DNA from: Capra hircus
Lineage: Eukaryota; Chordata; Mammalia; Artiodactyla; Bovidae
Reading direction: 5' to 3'
Length of the DNA: 64,000 bases
Assembly: GCF_001704415.2 (NCBI RefSeq)
Contig: NC_030814.1
Coordinates: 68,193,121-68,257,120 of the forward strand
Shown: one piece after another, positions 43,867 through 54,900 of the stretch
How the letters are laid out: the number at the start of each line of letters is the position of its first letter
How positions within the stretch are numbered: position 1 is the first letter of the stretch
Program-made: the position numbers and the translations under genes
The notes under the pieces: model-generated
What the model saw: only the letters and a program-made list of their open reading frames with translations
Databases searched by the model: none
What the model was told of the DNA's origin: nothing

Positions 43867-44820
43867 ATGGACAACTCCACCTGGGTGGCAAACTACACTG
43901 GCCAGTTGGATTTCATCCTCGTGGGGTTCTTCAGTCAATCCAAGCACCCAGCTCTCCTTTGTATGGTCATTTTTGTGATTTTCCTGATGGCCTTGTCTGG
44001 TAATAGCATCCTGATCCTTCTGATACATTCTAATGCCCATCTCCAAACTGCCATGTATTTTTTTATTAGTCAGCTGTCCCTCATGGATGTGATGTACATT
44101 TCTGTCACTGTGCCGAAGATGCTCATGGACCAGGTCATGGGTGTGAATGAGATTTCAGCCTCTGAATGTGGAATACAGATGTTTCTCTATTTGACTCTAG
44201 TAGGTTCAGAATTTTTTCTTCTGGCTGCCATGGCCTATGACCGCTATGTGGCCATCTGTCATCCACTCCGTTATTCTATTCTCATGAACCATAGAGTGTG
44301 TCACCTCTTGGTGTCTGGCTGCTGGTTCCTGGGATCAGTGGATGGCTTCATGCTCACACCAGTCACCATGACCTTCCCCTTCTGCAGATCCCGGGAGATC
44401 CATCACTTCTTCTGTGAGGTCCCTGCTGTAATGAAGCTTTCCTGTTCAGACACTTCCCTGTATGAGACACTCATGTACCTGTGCTGTGTCCTCATGCTCC
44501 TCATCCCTGTGACAGTCATTTCAAGCTCTTATTTATTTATCCTCCTCACCATCCACAGGATGAATTCGGCAGAGGGCAGGAAGAAGGCTTTCACTACTTG
44601 CTCTTCCCACATGACTGTGGTCATCCTGTTCTTTGGAGCTGCAGTCTATACCTACATGCTCCCCAGTTCCTACCACACCCCTGAGAAGGATATGCTTGTA
44701 TCTGTATTTTACACCATACTCACTCCTGTTCTTAACCCTTTAATCTATAGTCTTAGGAATAAGGATGTCACAGGGGCTCTAAAGAAAATGTTAAACATGG
44801 GATCTGTCACAATACTGTAA
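43867..44820 (+). CDS. OR2T-like: Olfactory receptor, OR2T-type (second copy)
   Basis: A 317-residue odorant receptor in one intact exon, opening with ATG at 43867 (no in-frame upstream ATG; T at -3, G at +4). Landmarks: N-glycosylation sites NST (3-5) and NYT (9-11), GN of TM1 (45-46), Cys101 and Cys183 for the extracellular disulfide, MAYDRYVAIC (122-131), KAFTTCSSHM (240-249), and NPLIYSLRNKD (290-300). The stretches SGCWFLGSVDGFMLTP, FFCEVPAVMKLSCSDTSLYETLMYLCC and YTYMLPSSYHTPEKDM are each strongly OR2T-like, and it resembles OR2T4/OR2T3-type receptors more than the first copy does. Odd residues: intracellular loop 1 reads LQTAMYFF (59-66) where almost all odorant receptors have LHTPMYFF. 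A candidate poly(A) signal ATTAAA lies at 45109-45114, giving a 3' UTR of about 300 bp. Exact orthology is unresolved. Confidence 0.97.
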   Translation: MDNSTWVANYTGQLDFILVGFFSQSKHPALLCMVIFVIFLMALSGNSILILLIHSNAHLQTAMYFFISQLSLMDVMYISVTVPKMLMDQVMGVNEISASECGIQMFLYLTLVGSEFFLLAAMAYDRYVAICHPLRYSILMNHRVCHLLVSGCWFLGSVDGFMLTPVTMTFPFCRSREIHHFFCEVPAVMKLSCSDTSLYETLMYLCCVLMLLIPVTVISSSYLFILLTIHRMNSAEGRKKAFTTCSSHMTVVILFFGAAVYTYMLPSSYHTPEKDMLVSVFYTILTPVLNPLIYSLRNKDVTGALKKMLNMGSVTIL

Positions 44821-45236
44821 AGTAAGACATTTTTGTACTAATGGTTTATTTTCCTTCATTGTACATCAGAAATGTATAGTCTTATGCCAATATTATTCTT
44901 CAGATTTTCATGCCATGATGTATCATCCCATATTCATCCCTGAGAGAGTTGATAGGCAGTCCAGGGCCCTTCCAGTAGGAGATGAGCATTCTCCCTCATG
45001 CTTTCCTTAAGCCTTGTGCAACAATGTATCTTGCCCTAGAACTGGCATTTCTTTAGGTCCAGAGCTAATGGTCACACAGCATGATATCTTACTCATGGAA
45101 ATGATTTTATTAAATGTTTCTTATACTACATTATAATTTTTAAAAAATGGGTGAAATTAGTTTAAAATCTGAGTAACGCATGGATCCTACCTGGAAGGAA
45201 TTTGAACTATAAACGTAGTTCATGCAATAACTGTAA
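44821..45236 (+). other. Probable 3' UTR of the second receptor
   Basis: No repeat is recognised up to the BovB at 45237. ATTAAA at 45109-45114 is the best poly(A) signal candidate. Confidence 0.45.
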
Positions 45237-46193
45237 TTGCTGTTACTCAGTCACTAAGCCATTTTTGACTCTTTGTGACCCCATGGACTGCAGCATGCCA
45301 GGCGCCTCTGTCTTCCACTATCTCCCAGAATTTGCTCAAATTCAGCATCTGGGTGTTTTCCAGTGAATCAGCTTTTCACATCAGGTGGCCAATGTATTGG
45401 AACTTCAGCTTTAGCATCAGTCCCTCCAAAGAATATTCAGGATTGATTTTCTTTTAAGATTGATTGGTTTCATCTCCTTGCTGTCCAAGGGACTCTCAAG
45501 AATCTTCTCCAACACCACAGTTCAAAGACATAAATTCTTTGGTGCCTAGCCCTCTTTATAGTCCAACCCTCACATCCACACATGACTACTGGAAAAATCA
45601 TAAGTTTGACTATATACACCTTTGTTGGTAAAGCGATGTCTCTGCTTTTTAAAAAATTTGTTTAGGTTTGTCACAGCTTTCCTTCCAAAGAGCAAGCATC
45701 TTTTAACTTCATGGCTGCAGTCACCATCTGTAGTGATTTTGAAGCCCAAGAAAATAAAATCTGTCACTGGTTTCACTATTTCCCTTTCTATTTGCCATGA
45801 AGTGATGGGAATGGATGCTATGACTTTAAGTTTCTTTTCTTTTTTTATAATGTTGTGTTTCAAGTCAGCTTTTTCATTCTGTCCTTTCACTCTCATCAAG
45901 GTGCTCTTTAATTCCTCTTTTCTTTCTGTTATTAGAGTAGTATCATCTGCATATCTGAGGTTGCTGATATTTCTCCCAGGAATCTTGATTCCATCTTGTG
46001 ATTCATCCATCTTAGCATTTCACATGATGTTCTTTGCATGTAAGTTAAATAAGCAGGGTGACAATATAAGCCTTGTTGTACTCCTTTCCCAATTTTGAAC
46101 CAGTCCATTGTACTGTGTCTGGTTCTAACTATTGCTTGTTGACCCACAAACAGATTTCTCAGGAGACAGATAAGGTATTCTGGTACTTAATCT
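45237..46193 (-). mobile_element. BovB LINE, older 5'-truncated copy
   Basis: Reverse orientation from near the 3' end (gctgttactcagtcactaag) through the reverse transcriptase: RYADDTTLITERKEELKSTL is readable on the minus strand at 45570-46010, followed by further frames toward the LSPC region. More diverged than other copies, with a short A/T insertion near 45836-45850. Confidence 0.92.
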
Positions 46194-46736
46194 CTCTCTA
46201 TTCACAAATGATAAGATATTGTATATTAAAAATTCTAAGAAATATAAGTAAATACTACTGAATTCTATTAGTTCAGGATAATATAAGACAAATATGCAGA
46301 CAGTGTATTTCTAAATGCCAGGTATTAACATTCTGAAAGTGAAATTTAAAAAATAATTAATCAAAGAATAAAATATCAAGAATTTGGGGAGAAATTGAAC
46401 AAAGCTACTGTTAAGATTCATACCTGAAAAATACAAAACTTAGTTGAAAAAATTTAGAAAGACCTAAATAAACAGAAATGCATCTCATATTCATAAATCA
46501 AGGATTTAATATTAGTAGGATGGAAACACTGCTTAATTTAATTTACAGATTAAATACAATCTTTGTCAAAATTGCAGCTGGCTCTTCTATAGAAATTTGG
46601 AAGCTGATCCTAAAATTCATATAACATTGCAAAGTACTTTGAAAAGCCAAACCAATAAGCAGAAATAATAAACTTGGAAAATTCCACTTCCCAATTATAA
46701 AAATTGCTACTAAGCTACAGATATCAAAAGAGCATT
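46194..46736 (+). mobile_element. Old L1 ORF2 3' region, part 1
   Basis: Decayed L1 text on the + strand (tacagattaaatacaatc, tcctaaaattcatataac, aaaagccaaaccaataag) from the C-terminal part of ORF2. Continues after a SINE at 46884. Confidence 0.75.
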
Positions 46737-46747
46737 CCACTTGCATA

Positions 46748-46872
46748 AAGTGAAGTGCAAGTCACTCAGTCATGTCTGACTCTGCGACCCCATGGACTAT
46801 AAGTCCATGGAATTCTCCAGGCCAGAATACTGTAGTGGGTAGCCTTTCCCTTCTCCCGGGAATCTTTCCAAC
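46748..46872 (-). mobile_element. Truncated Bov-tA/Bov-A SINE, antisense
   Basis: Bov-A unit (gtcactcagtcatgtctgac, ggaattctccaggccag) lacking most of the tRNA head. Flanked by ccacttgcata at 46737-46747 and 46873-46883, a perfect 11 bp target-site duplication within the old L1. Confidence 0.94.
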
Positions 46873-46883
46873 CCACTTGCATA

Positions 46884-47225
46884 GTATAGACATTTAGATC
46901 AATAGAGTAGGATTTTTTGTCTAGAAACAAACACACATTTATAGACAATTTATTTTCAATAGAAGTTCCAAGACAGCAGGGAAATGATTTAACAAAAAAC
47001 ACTGCAACAAGTAGATATCCGTGTAAAAAAAAAAAAAATGAAGTTGGTCCCCCAACTCACAACTTACACAAAATTAACTGAAAATAAAGACCTAAATTCA
47101 ATGACAAAAATATAAAGCCCTGGGGAAAAAAAAAAAAACATATGAGTAAATCTTGACCTTTTGGCTTCTTAAATATGGTAAATATGGTACTAAATGAACC
47201 AGATTCCAAAAGAAAAAAAATTAAT
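46884..47225 (+). mobile_element. Old L1 ORF2 3' region, part 2
   Basis: Continuation of the same L1 (atttagatcaatagagtag, cccaactcacaacttacac, ataaagacctaaattcaatg). Two A-runs (47026-47038 and 47127-47139) are expanded. No open frame. Confidence 0.7.
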
Positions 47226-48594
47226 TTAATCAACCTGAAAAACTAAGTCCCCCATAGAATGTAAGAAAGCCCCCCAGGCTCACCTGAGTTCCAGAAACTT
47301 GTCCAAGGACAACCATTTAAAGGTGTACCACTAATCAGAGTGAGGGAAGGAGTGGCTGTATAAATAGGAGTGATTTTGTGAGTAGAGCAAGCCCCTTATT
47401 CACACAATGAATGAAATGAATCCAAGAGAGTGTGAGTGGGTAAACAAGAAAGAGAGTAAACAAAGAGGACAGATAGATGGAGAAAGAGAAATGGGATACC
47501 TGGATGGGTGAAGGAAGAGACATAAGGAGAGTCAAAGAGGAGGAAGGAAGAATAAATACCAGGAAGAAAAGTTGAGAGATGAATGGAAGTACAGAACAAA
47601 AGAAGGGCAAACGAGCGAACGGTTATTCGGATGGATGAAAGAAATGAAGGAAAAAGAAAAGAAGGAATGAGAGAGGGAGGTTAGTATTTGAGAGAACAGA
47701 TAACTGGTAGGATAGAAAAATGGATGGAAAAATACATTAGGGAGGCATTGAATAAAAAATGCAAATTCACCAGTGTTTACATCTTTATCTTGATACTTCT
47801 GCGGCACCCAGAGGAAATTTTGTTAGTAGGAGTCATAAATTATAAGCTCATTATAGAACTTCAACTCATTTCTGTAGGAAATTATTGCTCAAATATACCC
47901 TTCTAACCCAGAAAAATACAGAAAATAAAATTTGACAAGCCAATACCATTGCTGCAGTTTCAAAAAGAGACCAAAGGCTCAGCATTTTTCCTCCCACTGA
48001 CATCTTGTCTCCACTCAGGAGACCAGTCTGAGTTTGGGGAAAACTCCCTTTCTGAGTGAAAAGAAAAGCTTGGCAAAAGACCCATGGAGGCTGAAATGAA
48101 AGCTGGATGCAAAGATACTTACTTGTAGGAGGCTCATTCAGACCATGTCCATTAAAACCTGGAGACAAAAAAGGCACACATTAAGGAGAGTTGAAAGAAC
48201 CCCAGATTTCTAAACCCCAGATTTCTTTGTCCATGTGGGGCTCCTTTAGAGATGCCATTCTCTCTGTACCAGGTGAACATTTATTAATCTTCTATTCAGA
48301 CTTAAATGTCATCTCTATTATAAAGGAACTCCTTGCCTTTTGATTAGAAATGACCCTTCTATACCCACCTCTCCAACATGAGACCGTCTCCAACAAGAGA
48401 CCCTCATTACATTTTTGTCCACACAATTTTGCCCCCACCCATTTTGCCCCCATTTTTTGCTTGCTATATGCCCTTTTACCCTCACTGGCCCAGGGAAGGA
48501 GTGGTTGACCTTTGGGGGATGCAGTTCACTTGGAATCTCTCCATTTGTCATCACTGTACACTTCATTTCCAGCCTTGTTGAACCACTTACAGTT
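47226..48594. other. Intergenic DNA with a purine-rich block
   Basis: About 47400-47720 is strongly purine-rich on the + strand (GGA, GAA, ATGAATG motifs). Open frames on the minus strand there reflect composition (S, F, L-rich). The rest, including overlapping frames at 48318-48715, shows no recognisable protein. Confidence 0.45.
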
Positions 48595-48957
48595 TCTCCA
48601 CCCTGTCATATATTCTTATCTTGGGATCTTTGCACATGCAGTCACTTCTGTCTGGATGTTTCTCCTGTTTCCTTATCTGGGTAATTTCCTGATCATCCTT
48701 CAGATCCTCACTTAGATGCCTGCTCTCCCAAGAACTCTCCCATACTAGGTCAAGGACTATTTCTGGTACCCACAATATCCAATGCTGAACATATCACAGC
48801 TCTGGTTATCTTCTATACAAACATTTATAATTTATCCCCCTTTCCTCAAGATTGTGACCTCCATGAGGTCAGGGAATGGGACAATCTAGTTTATCTTTGT
48901 CCTGCCAGAACCCTAGCACCTAGCACATTGCCTAATCTGTGTAAAAACTAAAATCTT
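48595..48957 (+). mobile_element. L2 LINE 3' relic
   Basis: Order of landmarks fits L2: ccttcagatcctcactt, ctgctctcccaagaac, ttgtgacctccatgaggtc, agggaatgggacaatc, ccctagcacctagcacattg. It ends where a BovB has inserted. Confidence 0.65.
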
Positions 48958-48966
48958 AATGAGTGA

Positions 48967-49703
48967 AGAAGAACTAAAGAGCCTCTTGATGAAAATGAAA
49001 GAGGAGAGTGAAAAAGTTGGCTTAAAGCTCAACATTCAGAAAAGTAAGATTATGGCATCCAGTCCCATCACTTCATGGTAAATAGATGGGGAAACAGTGA
49101 AAACAGTGGCTGACTTTATTTTTTTGGACTCCAAAATCACTGCAGATGGTGATTGCAGCCATGAAATTAAAAGACATTTACTCCTTGGAAGGAAAGTTAT
49201 GACCAGCCTAGATAGCATATTAAAAAGCAGAGACATTACTTTGTAACAAAGGTCCATCTAGTCAAGGCTATGGTTTTTCCAGTAGTCATGTATGGATGTG
49301 AGAGTTGGACTATAAAGAAAGCTGAGCACCGAAGAATTGATGCTTTTGAACTGTGGTGCTGGAGAAGACTCTTGAGAGTCCCTTGGACTTCAAGGAGATC
49401 CAACCAGTCCATCCTAAAGGAGACCAGTTCTGGGTGTTCACTGGAAGGACAGATGTTGAAATGAAACCCCAATATTTTGGCTACCTGATGCGAAGAGCTG
49501 ACTTATTTGAAAAGACCCTGATGGGAAAGATTGAGGGCAGGAGAAGGGGACGACAGAGGATGAGATGGTTAGATGGCATCACCGACTCAATGGACATGAG
49601 TTTGTATAAACTCTTGGAGCTGGTGATGGACAGGGAGGCCTGGCATGTTGCAGCTCATGGGGTCATAAACAGTTGGACACGACTGAGTGACTGAACCGAA
49701 CTG
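48967..49703 (+). mobile_element. BovB LINE 3' portion with target-site duplication
   Basis: Starts in the EEELKSLLMKMKEESEKVGL segment and reaches gactgaaccgaactga. Flanked by aatgagtga at 48958-48966 and 49704-49712. Contains stops in the first part and a readable C-terminal frame (MVFPVVMYGCESWTIKKAEH) at 49270-49464. Confidence 0.94.
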
Positions 49704-49712
49704 AATGAGTGA

Positions 49713-50082
49713 TAAGCCAAATGTGGTACATCTACCCAAGAGAATGTCATTCAGGCTTTCACAGAAGGAAGCTCAGACACATGCCACAACATGGGTGAAA
49801 CTTGAGGACATTATACTAAATGAAATAGACCAGTTACAAAATAACAAACGCAGGATAATTTTGCTTATATTACTTGCACAGAATAGTCAAATATTTAAAG
49901 ACAGGAAGTAGAATGGTAGTTGTTAACACCTGGGGTAGATTGAAATGGAGAACTATTTGTTAATGTGCATAGAATTTCAGTTTTGCAAATTCTAAAGACT
50001 GGTTGCACCACCTATGTATATACCTAACACTACTGTACTGTACACTTAAACATTGTTCTGATAAGTTTTGTATTTTGTTTGT
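49713..50082 (+). mobile_element. Old L1 3' end (L1M-type)
   Basis: Typical old L1 3' UTR: ccaaatgtggtacatctac, cacaacatgggtgaaacttg, actaaatgaaatagacc, aggaagtagaatggtag and tactgtacacttaaac. It is cut by a Bov-tA near 50083 and its last bases (atattttactacaattt) reappear at about 50327. Confidence 0.82.
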
Positions 50083-50324
50083 TGTTTTAGTTGCTAAGTC
50101 ATATCTAACTCTATGGGACCCCATGGACTGTAACCTGCCGGTCTCCTCTGTCCATGGGATTTCCCCTGGTAAGGATACTGGAGTCTGTTGTCATTGACTT
50201 CTCCAGGGGATCATCTTGACCCAGGGATAGAACCCGTGTCTCCTCCTGACAGGCAGATTTTCTTTCTTTCTTTCTTTCTTTTTTTTTTTTTTTTTTCACC
50301 ATTGAACCACCAGGGAAGCCTGAC
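50083..50324 (-). mobile_element. Bov-tA SINE, antisense, with internal microsatellite
   Basis: Reversed Bov-A body, then the tRNA part (gacaggcagatttt...), which is interrupted by a (TTTC)n tract and a T-run (about 50258-50296) before caccattgaaccaccagg, gaagcc. The expansion sits where the consensus reads gattctttacca. Confidence 0.9.
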
Positions 50325-51228
50325 CTATATTTTACTACAATTTAAAAAAATCAGCTCCCACCACGGCTCTTCCTAGTGTAGACCCCGCTGATTTTCTCAA
50401 ATCTCATCTCTTCTCTCTCCCTTGCTCTCTCTCTGATTCAGTCACAATGGCCTCATTGATAGTTATGTGATAAAGCAAGCACAGCAAGATATTATCGTGC
50501 ATTTGATTATAATTATAATAAGTATTTCTTATTTATTTTGTTTTAAGTAAGTTAGAATGCATTTATTATTATATTTGGCTAGTAATGTAGATCTGCATTA
50601 CAAGTTTTTGCTCTTTTTGGACTATCAGTATGCTTTGGCAATTAAAAGCCCATACATTAGATAAGTTGTCCCTCTGCCTCAGTTGTACCCACAAAACCTA
50701 TGTAATATTGCTCTATGTTGCCCCTGCTCTCAGGAGTGTCACAGTCTTCCAAGAGATATCCTTCAGACATCAGTTCCTCCTCTTGGCCTTGGATGAATCC
50801 TGGGACCTGGTGTTATATTTCTCTTTGGAGTGAAAGTACAGTCTTGTAGACTTTCCTTTTGTTGTTGTGCTATGTCATGTAGGACCTGGGCTTCCAGGAA
50901 CAAAGATTTATCCTCATGTGCTGAAAGTCTTCCCTGACAGAGGCCAGCCTGTTATGCATCTCCATAACAGTTGCAGCCACCAGAAAAGGAAGCTTTCAGC
51001 TCAGAGGCGTCAAATTATCCATCTTCCCTTTTCTTTAAAAGAAAATTTTTTTTAAAGTTTTAATAGTATGAAAACACATTTACATGAGACTTGGAAAATA
51101 CAGAACAAAGTTACATATAGTTCCACAAGTGTAATGTGACATTTACAAAGAAGGATCTTTGACTAAGCCATCAAAAGCCTCAAAAAGTTAGAAGACTGAA
51201 AAAAATCACAGAGTGTAATTGCATAGAA
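50325..51228. other. Intergenic DNA, nothing recognised
   Basis: No supported gene. Open frames at 50630-50833 and 50867-51055 have no recognised similarity. Confidence 0.4.
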
Positions 51229-51341
51229 AGTGAAGTCACTCAGTTGTGTCCGACTCTTTGTGACCTGTGGACTGTAGCCCACCAAGCTCCTCCATCCATG
51301 GGATTCTCCAGGCAAGAATACTGGAGTGGGTTGCCATTTCA
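51229..51341 (-). mobile_element. Bov-A monomer SINE, antisense
   Basis: aagtgaagtcactcagttg, gtccgactctttgtgacc, ggattctccaggcaag and gggttgccatttc: one Bov-A unit, close to consensus but with a small deletion in the gaccccatgg box. Confidence 0.88.
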
Positions 51342-51934
51342 AGAAAGCATTTAAATGAGAAATAAAGATACTTTAAAAACCCTATGTGTTTGAAAATTAA
51401 ATGTCCACTTTTAAGTGATAGGTGTATCTAAGTAGCCATAATAAGGAAAATTAGAAAATATTTTTTAACTAAATTGCTTTTAGAGTTTTCTAGGAGATGA
51501 AGTTCAAAATGCCAGATAAAAGCCCTTTAGCTCCTGGTTATGGCATGGGTACTTGGGGTGACCTCAGCTCAGTGACTGTTTACCCACTAAGATTGGAAGC
51601 ATTCTGAGATTTTAACTGGTACAGCCGTGCCCATGCATGGCCATGCATTATCAGTTTGGTGACATCCATTCCTGGACCTTTCAAACCCCTCTTCTCAAGC
51701 TTTATCTTTCAGACTCCCATCAGGAGAATTTCAGGCTCTCGCCCACCTTCACTGAGCATAGCTCAAGGCAGTGGAAAAGAACACAGCCATCCCCAGGGCT
51801 ATAGCTGGGTGGACTCAGGGCAACTGCTGCTTTAGGACACATTGGCAACAAGACAAATGTATTTGTGGTTACTAAAGGCAAAGAATTTGTGGGAGGAAAT
51901 TGAGGATGAAGGTTGTCAAGAAATAAAAACATAA
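51342..51934. other. Intergenic DNA, nothing recognised
   Basis: No gene or named repeat. Confidence 0.4.
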
Positions 51935-54900
51935 GGAAGAAAATGGCAGAGGAGTAGGTGGACATGGAATATATCTCTCCATGGATACATCAGGAATACA
52001 CCTTCAGACACAGAAGTGATTGCAGACCACCAGCTGAGAGCAGGCAGGAGTACCTGACCACCAGAAAAGAATATATAGAACCATGCAAAACTTGCTAGGA
52101 TGAAGGAACAAGGAGGAAAAACAGGAGAGTTAGTAAGACTGGACTTGCCCTCAGTGAGTGGGGGAACTGAAGCAGGGGTCCGATCTCAGGGTATTTATTT
52201 GTGACTTAGGAGAAACATTTGAGGCTGAGAGTGGAGCAGCTGATCTGTGACATCCTAAATGGAATGATAATCACATAGACATTCCTTTCTGCAGCCATTC
52301 GTACCCCAGACAGGGTTGCAGTTCCCCTAGAAGGCACAGTGGCTGGGAGCTGAAGTGTAGGGATTGTGGACCAATCCCAGGGCAAAGCCTGCTGTTGACT
52401 GCAGGGAGACAGCCAGAGGGGACATGAGGGAGGAGATTGTGGTGAGAAATGCCTGTGGAGAAAAGTCAGGCAGCCATGGCAGCAAGCGCATACTGCTGAG
52501 TCATGAATAGGGGATGAAGCCATCATGGTAGCCTCTCTCTCCTCACACACTAAGACCAACACCAGCACGTGAACAATGGAGATGCTGGCCTTTCAAGTGC
52601 TTGAGGCAGGGAACAAGAGAAGGATCCCAGCCAGAGGAGCCCTTCACGTGCCTGATGCACCAAGCAACAGAGAAGCATGTCAGGCAGGGGAGACCTCTAA
52701 GTGCATGAATGGGCGGAGCAACAGAGAAGGACTAGCCAAAGAGGCCTTCTGATTGCCAGCTGCCAGAGGCTAGAAAAAGACTCTGATAGAGCCATAGCTG
52801 CAGCTGAGGCAGTCTGTGTCCCTGCACACTTGGCACTGTCAAGCAGCTGCGCCACTTTCACACTCAATCCTCACTGGGGCAGAACTGCCACAGGCTAGAA
52901 AAAGTCCTGCATCTGTGCATGTGGGTTGCTTCAGTGGTGATTAAGTCTTTGTGACCCTGTGAACTGTGGCCTGCCAGGCTTCTCTGTCTGGGGGCTCTTC
53001 AGGCAAGTGGAGTGGGTTGTCACTCTTCTAGAACAGCATATTTTCTGCTGCCCTAGCCACCAGCTCCCCTGAGTACCCGGTGCTGCCAAGGGCCCTGTGA
53101 CCCAAGCAGCTGTACCACGTCCATGGCTGGCACTCAGTGGGGCAAACCCAAATCCTCCTGGGCACCTCAGGAGCAAACTCCTGTGGACAACTCACATGCA
53201 GAGGTGGAGATAAAGCCGCTATTAAAACCCAGGGACAGTGTGGCTAAGGAAGAAGACCCAAACCCTTGTCATCAGCTGGGCAAGCTGTAGATTAAATCTA
53301 CACCATCAACTAGGCAGACTCTGTGTCTATGGAATATATTAAAAAAACATTGAGAGTTGTCAAAAAGAAAACAAAAACAAAAAAATGCACCCACTAGTTC
53401 TGACAGCTTTCGATATTGGAGGCAAAAACACTCCAGAGTAGGACCAGATTAGAGTCTGAGCTGCCCCCATAGCAGGTTCAGAGACCAGCAGTGTTGGAAT
53501 GCATCTAGGGAGGCAAGGTGGACTGTGACTCCCAGCGAGGGAAAGTACACTGGTAGGAGAGACTCAAGAGAAGCATTTATTATTCTTATATTTTGGCTTT
53601 TACTGTAGTTTCTTCTGGATTTATTATTAATTTTTCCCCCTTCCCCACCCCCTTTGTTGTTGTAGTTGTCGATTTCACTAATACTATTAAATCTATTTAC
53701 ACTTTTGAGAATTTTCTTAAAATCACACATTTTATTTCTGTTATATGCTTCTGCCTCAATGTTGGCCTTTTGTCGTTTTGTGGGGTTTTCCTTTTTTATT
53801 CATTTTTCTGCCTTTTTTCTTTTTTTCCCCTTTTAATTTTAATTAAAAAAATTAAATTTATCATTATTTTTCTACATTTATTCATTTGTTTGCCTTTCCC
53901 ACTGTTCTTTTCCTTTTGTGGTTAATCTTTAATATACATAAATCTTCTCAATCTACCTCTAATTAACTTTGTATTTCTATTCTTTCTTTTTCTCACCATA
54001 TTTGTTCTGTTTTTGTTGATTTATTCCCCAGGTAGCACTTTGCTGTAGTTTTGTTTTCCAGTTTATACTGTAGTTTTGTTCTTAACTGGATTGGATTTCA
54101 TTTTTGGTTTCCTTTGTTTGTGGGGTCAATCTATTATGCTTAATTTTTTTGGACTGTTTTGGTTCTGCTTATGGGTGTATATGTATGTGTTTATTCCATT
54201 ATTTTAGTTATTATTTACCTGATTTTGTAATTGCCATTTGCCTGGGGTGCCTGTTTTCTTCCTCTTTTTTTTGTGTATTTATTTTCATCCCATTTAATGT
54301 CATAACAAACCACATGTGGAATCTCTGTTTCCAGCCAGAGATCAAGCCCTGAGCCTTTGGAGTGGGAGTGCTGACTCTAAGACCCTAGACTACCAGACAA
54401 CCCCTAACCCTAGGGATTAACAAATAATGAGAATTCCACAAAAGCAACTACTTGTACACAAGGCCTATCATCACCCAGCTACCAGTAGTACACTTTGCAC
54501 CCTCACCCAAACAATAAACAAGACAAAAATACAAACCTAATCATCAGTAGACAGGATTGCCACCTCACTCAGCCCTGCCCATCAGAGGAGAGAGAAAAAC
54601 ACCTTACCTCCACCCACCATAATACAAGCAAAAATCACACCCTACACAAAGCTTACACAACTGGACCAAACTAATGAGGCCAGAAACCAAGGAAGAAAAA
54701 ATTCAACCTTGAAGCATGGGAAAAGGAGACCTCAAACACAGTAAGTTAAAAACAACAACAAAAAAAACAACAACAAAAAAGGAAAGGCAGAGAAATACTG
54801 CACAAATGAAGGAAACACACAAGTGCAAATAAATGAAGAGAAAATAGGCAAACTACCTGAAAAAGAATTCAGAATAATGATAGTAAAGATGATGCAAAAC

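Noticed and set aside
44481..44684. Second-frame open stretch inside the second receptor
   Set aside because: Out-of-frame reading of the receptor exon, rich in His/Pro because of composition.
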